In this document: positions 8,776 to 17,184 of the stretch, piece after piece
How positions within the stretch are numbered: position 1 is the stretch's first letter
Layout: each line of letters begins with the position of its first letter
NCBI RefSeq assembly: GCF_030271165.1
Contig: NZ_JASSZH010000024.1
Coordinates: forward strand, 62,001 to 126,000
DNA: 64,000 bases
Origin: Psychromicrobium xiongbiense
GTDB lineage: Bacteria; Actinomycetota; Actinomycetes; Actinomycetales; Micrococcaceae
Direction of reading: 5' to 3'
Translations under genes and position numbers: made by a program
The notes under the pieces: model-generated
The model's database searches: none
What the model saw: the letters and a program-made list of their open reading frames with translations, nothing else
Told to the model about the DNA's origin: nothing

Positions 8776-8822
8776 CGTTGCCGGAAGCCCCGCCCGTCAA
8801 GAGCAGAGCTTCCGGCAACGGA
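8776..8822 (-). terminator. 14-bp perfect hairpin between exporter and TetR gene
   Basis: Arms CCGTTGCCGGAAGC at 8776-8789 and the exact complement at 8809-8822, with a 19-nt loop. It begins 15 nt after the exporter stop codon and lies before the TetR start. It could terminate part of the transcripts or protect the exporter mRNA 3' end. Confidence 0.6.
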
Positions 8823-8837
8823 ATCAGTCCTGGATCC

Positions 8838-10913
8838 TTAGACCTGAGCGGCTTCAGCTTCGGCTTCAGCCTCGGCGTTGCGGTTGGCCTGTTCCTGCAG
8901 CGCCGAGTTCTGACGCAGCGGAGGCACCCGGAAGAACCAGCTGAGCAGGAACGCCAGCGCAATCACCCCGAGGCCAACCCAGTAGATGCTCACGGCCGAG
9001 TTGTTGAACCCGGTCATGAACTGGCGGGTCAGCCGAGGATCTGCACCCTTGAGGTAGGAGGTGTCCGAGGTTGAGGCGCTGCTGTTGCCGCTGTCGCTCG
9101 ACTTCTGCTCCTTGAGCTTCTGCACCATGGTGGGGACCAGCTTGTCCACCACAGCGGAGCGCTGTGCCGAGTTGGCGTAGTCGATGCTCAGCTTGCCGTT
9201 CACCACGGAGGCATTGGCCTGCTGGGACGCCGCCTCCAGGGCTTTCTGCTCGGCCGCCGGGGTCGCCGTTGCCACCTGCTGTGCGATCAGCCCTGGCGCC
9301 ATCGACGCCGGCACCTCACCGGCTGCCACCTTGGCCTGAACTGCCGCCGTCACCTGCTGGGTCACGGCGGCATCGGCCGCCTTCTTCGCTGCCGCAGTGC
9401 CCTGATCAAGACCCGTCTGAATCTGGTCCTTGACCGGGTTCACAATCGGGTTCCAGAGCTGGTTCATCACGCCCTGATTGCCGGGTGCGGTGGCTACCGA
9501 TGGCGTCAGCGCCGCGTCCAGCGAGGAGCGGAGATCACCCTCGTTCTGCATGGCCGTGGTGATGTTGGTCGGCATGACGGCGAACAGCACGGAGAGCAGC
9601 ACCGCGGTACCCAGCGTTCCGCCGATCTGACGGAAGAAGGTGGAGGCGCTGGTGGCGACGCCCATGTCCTGCGGCTGCACCGCGTTCTGGGTAGCCAGGG
9701 TCAGGGTCTGCATCAGCTGGCCGAGGCCCAGACCGATCAGGAACATACCGATCATCAGGAACCAGAGCGGCTTGTCGATGGTCATGAAGGTCAGGACCAG
9801 GTAGCCGCAGGCGGTGGCGAAGGTTCCCGTGATCGGGAAGATCCGGTATTTCCCGGTCTTGGAAATGAGCTGCCCGGAGACGATCGAGGCGATCATCAGG
9901 CCCAGGATCATCGGCAGGGTGGCGAAACCGGACTCGGTAGGCGTCAGCCCTGTGACCAGTTGCAAGTACAGCGGCAGGGTCAGCATGGCACCGAACATTG
10001 CGAAGCCCACCAGGAAGCCCAGGATGGTGGCCATGGAGAAGGTTCCGGACTTGAACAGGCGCAGCGGAATGATCGCATCCTGCTTCATAAGCGTCTCGAT
10101 GATCAGGAAGGCGACAAGGCCGATGGTGCCGATCACGTAGCAGGTGATGGAGGCGAAGGAGGTCCAGCCCCAGTCGCGGCCCTGCTCGGCCACCAGGAGC
10201 AGCGGAACCAGAGTGACGATGACCGCGGTGGCTCCACCCCAGTCAATGCGCACCTTCTTGTGCTCACTGACCTTGGGCAGGTGCAGGAAGGCGAGCACCA
10301 TGACCAGTGCGGCGATGCCGATCGGAACGTTGATCAGGAAGACCCAGCGCCAGCCGGTGATCCAGAGGATCTGGTTGGCATCGGCGAAGAGGCCGCCGAT
10401 CAGCGGGCCGACCACGGAGGAGACGGCGAAGACGGCCAGGAAGTAGCCCTGGTATTTGGCACGCTCACGGGGCGCCAGGATGTCTCCCATGATGGCCAAC
10501 GGAATGGACATCAGCGCACCGGCACCAATGCCCTGAAAGCCACGGAAGGCGGCCAGCATGAGCATCGAGTCGGAAAAGGAGGAGAGCAACGAACCCAGGA
10601 GGAATACGCCGAGGCCAAAAATATAGAGCGGTCGGCGACCGAAGATATCGGAGAGCTTGCCGTAGATCGGCGTGGCGATCGTGGAGGTGATCAGATAGGC
10701 CGTGGTGACCCACGCCTGCTGATCCAGACCGTGCAGATCATCACCGATGGTGCGGATCGCGGTACCGACAACGGTCTGATCCAGGGAGGACAGGAACATG
10801 CCTGCCATGAGCGCGTAGATGACCAGCAGGATCTGCCGATGGGTCATCACCGCATTTCCGGGCCCGGTTTTACTGGCGTGTGCCAGCGGGGCGTTCTCAG
10901 TTTTTGTGGACAT
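8838..10913 (-). CDS. DHA2-family MFS multidrug exporter (EmrB/QacA type)
   Basis: 691-residue, probably 14-helix proton-driven exporter. Motif A appears as YGKLSDIFGRRPLYIFG near residue 85, motif C-like GLFADANQILWITGWRWVFLINVPIG near residue 165, and SLDQTVVGTAIRTIG in helix 1. It is longer than the usual 480-550 residues because an Ala/Gln/Lys-rich stretch of about 150 residues (around 480-640) is inserted before the last helix, predicted to be extracytoplasmic. It forms a unit with the TetR gene downstream. Substrate range cannot be read from sequence. Confidence 0.9.
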   Translation of the reverse strand: MSTKTENAPLAHASKTGPGNAVMTHRQILLVIYALMAGMFLSSLDQTVVGTAIRTIGDDLHGLDQQAWVTTAYLITSTIATPIYGKLSDIFGRRPLYIFGLGVFLLGSLLSSFSDSMLMLAAFRGFQGIGAGALMSIPLAIMGDILAPRERAKYQGYFLAVFAVSSVVGPLIGGLFADANQILWITGWRWVFLINVPIGIAALVMVLAFLHLPKVSEHKKVRIDWGGATAVIVTLVPLLLVAEQGRDWGWTSFASITCYVIGTIGLVAFLIIETLMKQDAIIPLRLFKSGTFSMATILGFLVGFAMFGAMLTLPLYLQLVTGLTPTESGFATLPMILGLMIASIVSGQLISKTGKYRIFPITGTFATACGYLVLTFMTIDKPLWFLMIGMFLIGLGLGQLMQTLTLATQNAVQPQDMGVATSASTFFRQIGGTLGTAVLLSVLFAVMPTNITTAMQNEGDLRSSLDAALTPSVATAPGNQGVMNQLWNPIVNPVKDQIQTGLDQGTAAAKKAADAAVTQQVTAAVQAKVAAGEVPASMAPGLIAQQVATATPAAEQKALEAASQQANASVVNGKLSIDYANSAQRSAVVDKLVPTMVQKLKEQKSSDSGNSSASTSDTSYLKGADPRLTRQFMTGFNNSAVSIYWVGLGVIALAFLLSWFFRVPPLRQNSALQEQANRNAEAEAEAEAAQV

Positions 10914-10977
10914 GTTGGCGACCAGGACTTTCAGGGAGTGGCTGGAGTTACTGTGGAGTCAAAACTCAACGACAATT

Positions 10978-11009
10978 TTGCAGACCGTGCAACATTACAC
11001 ACTCTGCAA
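10978..11009 (-). promoter_or_regulatory. Candidate TetR operator upstream of DHA2 exporter
   Basis: TTGCAGA at 10978-10984 and TCTGCAA at 11003-11009 form an inverted repeat in the AT-richer 64-95 bp upstream of the exporter start. The centre of this region contains TAATGT on the minus strand, a possible -10 element. The position suits repression by the adjacent TetR protein; this is inference. Confidence 0.4.
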
Positions 11010-11061
11010 CAATTTGCGCAAGTGGCTCCGGGCAACCACCTTTCCGCTGCTCGCGTCGCCG

Positions 11062-11889
11062 TCAGGCGGTCGCCGTCACTACCAGCGCACTCATACCGGC
11101 CCGGATCGGATCGGGGCCGAATCGATCACTCAGAAACTCAGCCACCGCCTCACTGACGTCCGCAGCGCTGCCCCGCCTCGCCGCTTCCACATGATTGAAC
11201 GTGGGCGTTCCCTGAACATGGGCAATGGCGGCATCCCGGGCACTACTGGGTCGGGTGAGATGCGCCACGGTCCGGATCTGCACCTCGTGGAAGCCTGCGG
11301 CATCGAGCTCCTCGCGAATTCGCCGCGGGTCATCGTAGGCAAAGGGCACGCGATGGACGAACCCCGCCGCCTCCTCAAAGCCCAGTTCCATCAGCGCATC
11401 GGAGATGGCCTCCGGCAGCGGATTCCGGGGCAGCCGGTCCCAGACCGAGAGCACCATCCGCCCGCCCGGAGCCAGCACGCGATGCGCCTCACGGTATGCA
11501 CCGATCCGGTCCGGGAAAAACATCGCTCCGAAGGCCGTGACCACCACATCAAAGGAGGCGTCGGGGAAGGGCAGGCTCTGCGCATCGGCCTGTTCCCAGA
11601 TCACGGCATCGGATGCCGTGCCCGATGCCGCTGCGGCGCCGATCATGCCCGGGTTGAGATCGGTGGCGGTCAGCCGGGCCGCCGGAAGGACCTGCGCCAT
11701 GGCCCTGGTAACAACGCCGGTGCCGGCGGCGGTCTCCAGGATGCGCGCAGGGAAGGTCATTGCTGCGTCCCGGGCTACGTCTTCCGCGTAGTCCTCAAAG
11801 AGCAATGGCACCAGAAGGCGAGCGTAGATATCCGGAAGTGTTCCGGTGAAGGCGCTGTCTGCATTGTCGGCACTGACTGAGCTGGCCAT
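11062..11889 (-). CDS. Class I SAM-dependent methyltransferase
   Basis: 275-residue cytoplasmic methyltransferase of the UbiE/Methyltransf_11 type. The SAM-binding glycine loop is RILETAAGTGVVTRAMA near residue 55, followed by ATDLNPGMI (acidic residue binding the ribose), QADAQSLPFPDASFDVVV and HRVLAPGGRMVLSVWD. GGAGA lies 8 nt before the ATG at 11889. It is monocistronic, with no neighbour that hints at the methyl acceptor. Confidence 0.87.
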   Translation of the reverse strand: MASSVSADNADSAFTGTLPDIYARLLVPLLFEDYAEDVARDAAMTFPARILETAAGTGVVTRAMAQVLPAARLTATDLNPGMIGAAAASGTASDAVIWEQADAQSLPFPDASFDVVVTAFGAMFFPDRIGAYREAHRVLAPGGRMVLSVWDRLPRNPLPEAISDALMELGFEEAAGFVHRVPFAYDDPRRIREELDAAGFHEVQIRTVAHLTRPSSARDAAIAHVQGTPTFNHVEAARRGSAADVSEAVAEFLSDRFGPDPIRAGMSALVVTATA

Positions 11890-11963
11890 GGTCAATTCTC
11901 CCACCGATGCCCGCGGGAAAGAAGGGTTGACGACGCCCGTGCGCGGGCTGAATCACGGGCCGG

Positions 11964-13049
11964 TCAGCGGCCGTTGATCCGCAGAACGTCCTCCACGATC
12001 CGCAGGCATTCCACGGCCTCCATCGGATCCACCGGCGTGGGTGCCCCGAGCCGGATGGACTCGCTCATCAGGCGATAGAAAGCCGGATAGTCTCCGCGCA
12101 GCGTCGGCACCGTCAGCAGATCCTCGCCGCGCCCCAGGGTCCCCCAGTTGTCCGCCGGATCCACCCCGTAGCGGGAATCCCCGGGCAGAATGCCGTTCTG
12201 AATCTGCTCCTCCTGCAGATCGCCGAAGTGTTTGACGTAGGCGGCTTTGGAGCCAAGCACCCGCATCCGGGAGGTCTTCTGGGCCACCGTCGCACTGGCA
12301 CTCAGGTGAGAGCGGACGCCATTGCTGTGCAGCAGCGCCACAAAGACGTCGTCATCGCTGGGTTCATTGAAACGCCGCGCATCGAGCTCCCCGTAGACCT
12401 GTTCGACTGGGCCGAACAGGTGCAGCGCCTGGTCAATCAGATGCGTCCCCAGATCGAACAGCAGGCCGTTACCCGCCCGATTCTCCGTCTTCCAGGCCTT
12501 ACTGATACTGGGAGCCCAGCGCTCCATGCGGGATTCAAAGCGGTAGACCTCGCCCAGTTCACCCGCCTCGATCAGACTGCGGGCGGTCTGGATCTCGCCA
12601 TCCCAACGCCGGTTCTGATAGACCGCCAGCGGTCGGTGCACGCGCGCAGCATGCTCGGCCAGTTCCAGCGCCTGCGCACTGGAGGTCGCGAAGGGTTTGT
12701 CCACCACGACGGCCAGGCCGGCATCGAGCGCCTGGTGAGCGAAGGGCGCGTGGGTTGCGGGAGGGCTGGCCAGCACCACGAGATCGAGCTCCGACCAGGC
12801 CAACTGGTCCAGGGAATCGACGATGGCGGCCCGCGGGTAGCGGCTTGCGGCCGCTGCGGACCGCTCGGGATTCGCGGTGACAATCGCGTCGAGCTGGAAG
12901 GTGGGGTCGGCATCGAGCGCTGGAGCGTGGAAAACGCTACCCGCCAGGCCATAGCCGACCACCGCGGTGCGGATAGGACCTCCGCTGAACCAATGCGGCT
13001 CCAGGACGGTGTGCTCCGTTGTGCGCTCCGGGGCTGGTTCAGGGACCAT
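11964..13049 (-). CDS. Gfo/Idh/MocA-family NAD(P)-dependent oxidoreductase
   Basis: 361-residue dehydrogenase. The N-terminal Rossmann fold starts TAVVGYGLAGSVFHAPAL near residue 29, with VVVDKPFATSSAQA around residue 118 supplying the family's conserved E/D-K-P motif, and the C-terminal alpha/beta domain carries LLFDLGTHLIDQALHLFG. The variant GLAGSVFHAP is that of the YdgJ/YhhX-like subgroup, often acting on inositols or sugars. It is a single gene; the substrate is unknown. Confidence 0.87.
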   Translation of the reverse strand: MVPEPAPERTTEHTVLEPHWFSGGPIRTAVVGYGLAGSVFHAPALDADPTFQLDAIVTANPERSAAAASRYPRAAIVDSLDQLAWSELDLVVLASPPATHAPFAHQALDAGLAVVVDKPFATSSAQALELAEHAARVHRPLAVYQNRRWDGEIQTARSLIEAGELGEVYRFESRMERWAPSISKAWKTENRAGNGLLFDLGTHLIDQALHLFGPVEQVYGELDARRFNEPSDDDVFVALLHSNGVRSHLSASATVAQKTSRMRVLGSKAAYVKHFGDLQEEQIQNGILPGDSRYGVDPADNWGTLGRGEDLLTVPTLRGDYPAFYRLMSESIRLGAPTPVDPMEAVECLRIVEDVLRINGR

Positions 13050-13129
13050 ACTCCGAGTCTAGTCCGCCGTCCCTCCCAGGGACCTGACCCCGGCCTTGCT
13101 TCTGACTCGATCTCCTGGGCCTACAGAGT

Positions 13130-14452
13130 TCAGAGGCGGGGACGGCGGGACCAACGCTCGGCCTTCAGCGCCGCATGCAGTTCCAGCCGGGCGGCACCGC
13201 GCAGTGGGTCGGTGCCAATGATCCGCCGCACCCGAGCCACCCGGTTATAGATGGTGCTCCGGTGCACGTGCAGGGCATCGGCCACCTGCTGAACCGCCGC
13301 ATCGCTGTCGTAGAGCATCTCCAGCATCGGGAGCAGGTCATGGCCGGAGTCCTCATCCCGGACTCGGCGGTAGTAGACGGACTCCACCCGGTCCGGAACG
13401 CGCGATGCCGCCCGCTCACCAACGCGGCCAGGCGCACCACGGCCAGTCGGACCACGACCAGGCGCGCCAGATCCGGCAAACAGCTGGTAGATGCCTGCAT
13501 CGCGGCATTCCACCAGCTCACCGAACCCCGCATCCACAGCGCCAGCCTGAGCGGCAACCTGGGCCTGGTGATACGCCACCGGCAGTGCAGACAGCCTGGA
13601 CACCGGCTCGCTCAATCCCAGCACCACCCGACCCGCCGGGCGACCCAACCGCTTGCCCAGTTCCAGCTGATAGTGCACCAAGACCCCCGCGTGGGCGGCA
13701 CGGGCCTGCGAATCCCGGAACAGAAACACCGAATGACTCGGCGTCCCGGCGGTGAAGACGACGGCGTCCACGCCCACCGTGGATTGCAGCGCGGCGCTGC
13801 GGTGCGTCAACACAGCCGCCACCGGATCCTCGGTCTGTGCCACCCCCACCTCCACGGCACAGACTACCTGCCAGGATCCGGCCTTCGAGGAACCTGAGGC
13901 AGGGGGCTGAAAGGCCGGCCAGGCCGCCAACTCAGCCTGGGCGGCGGGCTCCCCGGCACAGGCGGCCAGAAATTGTTGCTCCCGCGCGCGGCGATGCTCA
14001 GACTCTGCCGTATGCGAATCGAGCAGGACGGCGGCCAGCAGGTCCAGCTGGTCGCGCACTGCGGGCAGCTGGCCCAGAATCGCCGTCGCACTGGACTGCA
14101 TGCCTTCCCTGTGGACATCCTCCGATCCGCTTTCCTCCAGCTGAATCCAGAGGTATCCCACCCGGTAGCCACGCACCATCAGCGGAACACAGATCCTGCC
14201 CAGCATGCCGAGCGCCTCATTGGCGGGCACCACCACAGGGCGTACCGCGACGGCAACCCCATGAGCCAACTGCCACCTGCTCACATCGGCAGGGACTCGC
14301 TTGCTGAGCAGGAAGTTCACCCGCACCCGGTCGGCATGAGTCTGGTTGGAGCTGTAGGCGAGCAGCACGCCGTCCACATCCTCCAGGGACAGGCCGCGCC
14401 CCAGCCGTGCCGCCACGTCCTCCACCAGCTGTTCGACGTCCTGAGACTCCAT
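13130..14452 (-). CDS. PucR-family transcriptional regulator (probable ald regulator)
   Basis: 440-residue regulator with an N-terminal sensor part and the PucR C-terminal helix-turn-helix: LLPMLEMLYDSDAAVQQVADALHVHRSTIYNRVARVRRI near residues 370-410. A Gly/Arg-rich, repetitive segment (GAPGRGPTGRGAPGR) links the domains. It is divergent from alanine dehydrogenase. In Bacillus subtilis the PucR-type regulator AdeR activates ald, so local control of ald is a reasonable inference. The ATG at 14452 was chosen over an upstream in-frame ATG because MESQDVEQLVEDVAARLG begins the conserved part. Confidence 0.86.
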   Translation of the reverse strand: MESQDVEQLVEDVAARLGRGLSLEDVDGVLLAYSSNQTHADRVRVNFLLSKRVPADVSRWQLAHGVAVAVRPVVVPANEALGMLGRICVPLMVRGYRVGYLWIQLEESGSEDVHREGMQSSATAILGQLPAVRDQLDLLAAVLLDSHTAESEHRRAREQQFLAACAGEPAAQAELAAWPAFQPPASGSSKAGSWQVVCAVEVGVAQTEDPVAAVLTHRSAALQSTVGVDAVVFTAGTPSHSVFLFRDSQARAAHAGVLVHYQLELGKRLGRPAGRVVLGLSEPVSRLSALPVAYHQAQVAAQAGAVDAGFGELVECRDAGIYQLFAGSGAPGRGPTGRGAPGRVGERAASRVPDRVESVYYRRVRDEDSGHDLLPMLEMLYDSDAAVQQVADALHVHRSTIYNRVARVRRIIGTDPLRGAARLELHAALKAERWSRRPRL

Positions 14453-14485
14453 CTCGACAGGATACGACAATTGCTCAGTGCATAA

Positions 14486-14499
14486 TCGACAAATGTCGA
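14486..14499. promoter_or_regulatory. Candidate operator in pucR-ald divergent region
   Basis: TCGACA-AA-TGTCGA, a 6-bp perfect inverted repeat with a 2-bp spacer, in the AT-richer part of the 192-bp region between the PucR gene and ald. It lies 34 bp upstream of the regulator start and about 146 bp upstream of ald. Binding by the PucR protein is inference. Confidence 0.35.
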
Positions 14500-14644
14500 G
14501 CCGCCCGGAGAAACCACCCCGCAACGGCGCGGATTTCCGCCGCCCCGCTCTGGAGCCGGACTGTGAGCTGGCTCATCCGGCCACAGACCGGTTCTACGCT
14601 GATGGCAGACACCTGGAACCACCACGAGCCACCTGGAGAGCCTG

Positions 14645-15733
14645 ATGATCATCGGAGTGCCGAAAGAGATCAAGAACAACGAGTTCCGCGTCGCCATTAC
14701 GGCCTCCGGCGTACATGAACTGAGCAGTCAAGGTCATACGGTCATCGTGGAGGCCGGTGCCGGAATCGGCTCCTCGATCAGCGACGCCGAATACGCGGCG
14801 GCGGGTGCCGAGCTCACCTCGGTGGAGGACGTCTGGGCCCGGGCTGAGATGATCATGAAGGTCAAGGAGCCCATCGCCTCCGAATACGGCTACTTCCGCC
14901 CCGGTCTGGTGCTTTTCACCTACCTGCATCTGGCCGCCGAGCCGGAACTGACCGCAGCCCTCGTCGCCTCGGGCGCGACCGCCATCGCCTATGAAACCGT
15001 GCAGGAGGGCCGGGTTCTGCCACTGCTGGCCCCGATGTCCGAGGTCGCCGGACGACTGTCCGTCCAGGTCGGCGCACAGTGCCTGACCTCACCAGCCGGC
15101 GGCCCGGGGGTTCTGCTCGGCGGCGTCCCCGGCGTGCGACCGGCCAAAGTGGTGGTGCTCGGCGCGGGCGTCGCGGGCTCCAATGCCGCAGCCCTGGCCG
15201 TGGGTGCCGGGGCGGATGTGAGCATCCTGGATATCAACATCGCCAGGCTCCGCGAACTGGATGCCCACTATGCGGGCCGCCTGACCACGATCGCCTCCAA
15301 CACCCTGGAGATCGAGAAGTCTCTGCTGGAGGCAGACCTGGTGATCGGTTCGGTGCTGATCCCCGGAGCCAAGGCCCCCAAACTAGTGACCAATGCCCTG
15401 GTGGCCCGGATGAAACCTGGCTCCGTGCTGGTCGACATCGCGGTGGATCAGGGCGGCTGCTTCGAGGACACCCATCCCACCACGCACCAGGATCCCACCT
15501 TCCGGGTACACAACTCGCTGTTCTACTGCGTGGCCAATATGCCGGGAGCCGTGCCGCACACCTCCACCTACGCGCTGACCAATGTCACGCTCCGTTATGC
15601 CAGCCAGCTGGCAGGCGGTGTGGAGCAGGCGCTGCTCGCCTCGCCCGCTCTGGCTGCCGGTCTCAACGTCCAGGGTGGCCGGATCATGAATGCCTCGGTC
15701 GCGGCAGCGAACCCTCACCTTCCGGCCGCCTGA
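14645..15733 (+). CDS. ald: Alanine dehydrogenase
   Basis: Reversible NAD-dependent deamination of L-alanine to pyruvate and ammonia; cytoplasmic, hexameric in the family. 362 residues, close to the normal 370. It opens MIIGVPKEIKNNEFRVAITA, has MIMKVKEPIASEY with the pyruvate-binding region, and the Rossmann motif VVVLGAGVAGSNAAALAVGAGADV near residue 170. The C-terminus carries VLVDIAVDQGGCFEDTHPTT. GGAGAG lies 5 nt before the ATG. Divergent from the PucR regulator that probably controls it. Confidence 0.96.
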   Translation: MIIGVPKEIKNNEFRVAITASGVHELSSQGHTVIVEAGAGIGSSISDAEYAAAGAELTSVEDVWARAEMIMKVKEPIASEYGYFRPGLVLFTYLHLAAEPELTAALVASGATAIAYETVQEGRVLPLLAPMSEVAGRLSVQVGAQCLTSPAGGPGVLLGGVPGVRPAKVVVLGAGVAGSNAAALAVGAGADVSILDINIARLRELDAHYAGRLTTIASNTLEIEKSLLEADLVIGSVLIPGAKAPKLVTNALVARMKPGSVLVDIAVDQGGCFEDTHPTTHQDPTFRVHNSLFYCVANMPGAVPHTSTYALTNVTLRYASQLAGGVEQALLASPALAAGLNVQGGRIMNASVAAANPHLPAA

Positions 15734-15745
15734 GTAGCTGCGCGG

Positions 15746-16405
15746 CTAGGTGCTGCGCAACTGGGCGCTCACGGCATCGACCAGGAAGACCCAGGCTCCA
15801 TACTGCCCTTCCCTGCTCAGCCCCAGCCCTTCCCGCTGGTAGACCAGAAAGTCCGGCTGCAGCGCCTGGAACAGCGTCAGGGCCAGAATCTGAGGGTCGA
15901 TGCCGGCACTCACCGGGCGGGCGGCACCTGGAGGGTGCGGCCCGGGCACCATCTGGCGCAGTAGCATGCTCAGATGCAGCCGGTACAGCATGGAACTCGG
16001 GCCACTCCAGCGCCGTTCCGAGCTCTCCTGCGCTGCGCGAAGCAAGTTCTCGAAATTTTCGGAACGGTTGATGACCGCCTGCCCGTAGGCCAGCAGACGC
16101 TCTCTGGGCGGAGCGCCCGGCCCCAGCGGGGGCGGCCCGGAGATGAGAGCGGCCTGAAACTGCTCGTCTTCATAACTCAGTAGCGCCTCAAACAGCCCGG
16201 CTCGGTTGCCGAACCGACGGAAGATCGTGCCCTTGCCCACGCAGGCGCGTCCGGCAAGTTCGTCCATGGTCAGGGCCTCGATGCCGTGCTCGGCAATCAG
16301 CGTCGAGGCGGTCGCCAGGAGTTTGCGTCGGTTGCGTGCGGCATCCTCCCGCTCAACCGTCTGATTTTCCGGCTCGGGAGGGCCGGAATTCAGGGAAATC
16401 TGCAT
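15746..16405 (-). CDS. TetR-family transcriptional regulator
   Basis: 219-residue repressor. The helix-turn-helix lies near residues 40-62 (ALTMDELAGRACVGKGTIFRRFG), followed by a divergent effector domain. It is convergent with ald, whose stop is 13 nt away, and divergent from an FMN-dependent reductase, with a 24-bp palindrome between them. Such TetR/quinone-or-azo-reductase pairs often sense electrophiles; the inducer here is unknown. Confidence 0.9.
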   Translation of the reverse strand: MQISLNSGPPEPENQTVEREDAARNRRKLLATASTLIAEHGIEALTMDELAGRACVGKGTIFRRFGNRAGLFEALLSYEDEQFQAALISGPPPLGPGAPPRERLLAYGQAVINRSENFENLLRAAQESSERRWSGPSSMLYRLHLSMLLRQMVPGPHPPGAARPVSAGIDPQILALTLFQALQPDFLVYQREGLGLSREGQYGAWVFLVDAVSAQLRST

Positions 16406-16426
16406 TTTTTCCTCAGGCCGGGAATA

Positions 16427-16450
16427 GTAAACGGACTACGGTCCGTTTAC
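16427..16450. promoter_or_regulatory. TetR operator palindrome
   Basis: GTAAACGGAC-TACG-GTCCGTTTAC: 10-bp perfect arms around a 4-bp centre, 22 bp upstream of the TetR start and 46 bp upstream of the reductase start. Its size and position are typical of a TetR-family operator controlling both genes. A second small palindrome (CGCCCGTTCGGGCG) follows at 16460-16473. Confidence 0.75.
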
Positions 16451-16495
16451 TCGATGGAACGCCCGTTCGGGCGATGACTATTTGAGGAGAATCCT

Positions 16496-17062
16496 ATGTC
16501 CAACACCACCATCATTGCGCTCGTGGGCAGCCTCCGGGCCGGCTCCACCAACCGCCAGCTGGCTGAGGCCGCCGTAACAGTCGCCCCGGAGAACGTCGAT
16601 CTGACGATCTTTGAGGGTCTGGAGAACATTCCCTTCTACAACGAGGACCTGGATGTGCCCGGGCAGGTCCCTGCGGCCGCCGAACGACTGCGCAACGCCG
16701 TCGCCGCTGCAGACGCAGCCCTGCTGGTCACCCCGGAATACAACGGCACCATTCCCGCGGTGCTGAAGAACGCCATCGACTGGCTCTCCCGCCCGCACGG
16801 CCAGGGCGCCCTGACCGGCAAGCCCGCGGCCGTGGTGGGCACCGCCTACGGCCAGTTCGGCGGCGTCTGGGCTCAGGATGAGACCCGCAAGGCACTCGGC
16901 GTCGCCGGCGCCCAGGTTCTGGAGAACGCCAAGCTGTCCATCCCGGGCTCGCTGGTGCGTTTCGCTGCGGTCAACCCCAAGGACGATGCCGAAGTGGTCG
17001 CCGGGCTGACGGCCGTTCTGGACACCGTGGTACAGGGCGTCGCGGAGAAGGCTGCCGCCTGA
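16496..17062 (+). CDS. NADPH-dependent FMN reductase (azo/quinone reductase family)
   Basis: 188-residue flavodoxin-like reductase. FMN-phosphate loop ALVGSLRAGSTNRQLAEAA near residue 8; the isoalloxazine-contacting LLVTPEYNGTIPAVLKNAID near residue 76; GTAYGQFGG near residue 118. Matches the YieF/ChrR/azoreductase group, which reduces quinones, azo dyes or chromate with NAD(P)H. AGGAGA precedes the ATG. It is under the palindromic operator shared with the divergent TetR gene and followed by a hairpin terminator. Confidence 0.92.
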   Translation: MSNTTIIALVGSLRAGSTNRQLAEAAVTVAPENVDLTIFEGLENIPFYNEDLDVPGQVPAAAERLRNAVAAADAALLVTPEYNGTIPAVLKNAIDWLSRPHGQGALTGKPAAVVGTAYGQFGGVWAQDETRKALGVAGAQVLENAKLSIPGSLVRFAAVNPKDDAEVVAGLTAVLDTVVQGVAEKAAA

Positions 17063-17092
17063 CCAGGGTCACCAACTGAGCAGGATCACCAA

Positions 17093-17123
17093 CGGTGGCC
17101 CCGGAGATGTCCCGGGGCCACCG
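17093..17123 (+). terminator. Hairpin terminator after FMN reductase gene
   Basis: A 12-bp GC-rich stem (CGGTGGCCCCGG at 17093-17104 with its complement at 17112-17123) and a 7-nt loop, 31 nt after the stop codon. The following sequence has only scattered T, as is common for actinobacterial terminators. Confidence 0.65.
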
Positions 17124-17184
17124 CCATGTCTGAACTCCATCCACCTTCCAGGCGCGATGTGCAGATGCGATTCCAGGCGGGAAA

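Noticed and set aside
9960..11156. Long plus-strand frame opposite the DHA2 exporter
   Set aside because: Composition rich in H/Q/G/D/R is that of an antisense shadow of membrane-protein codons; no domain.
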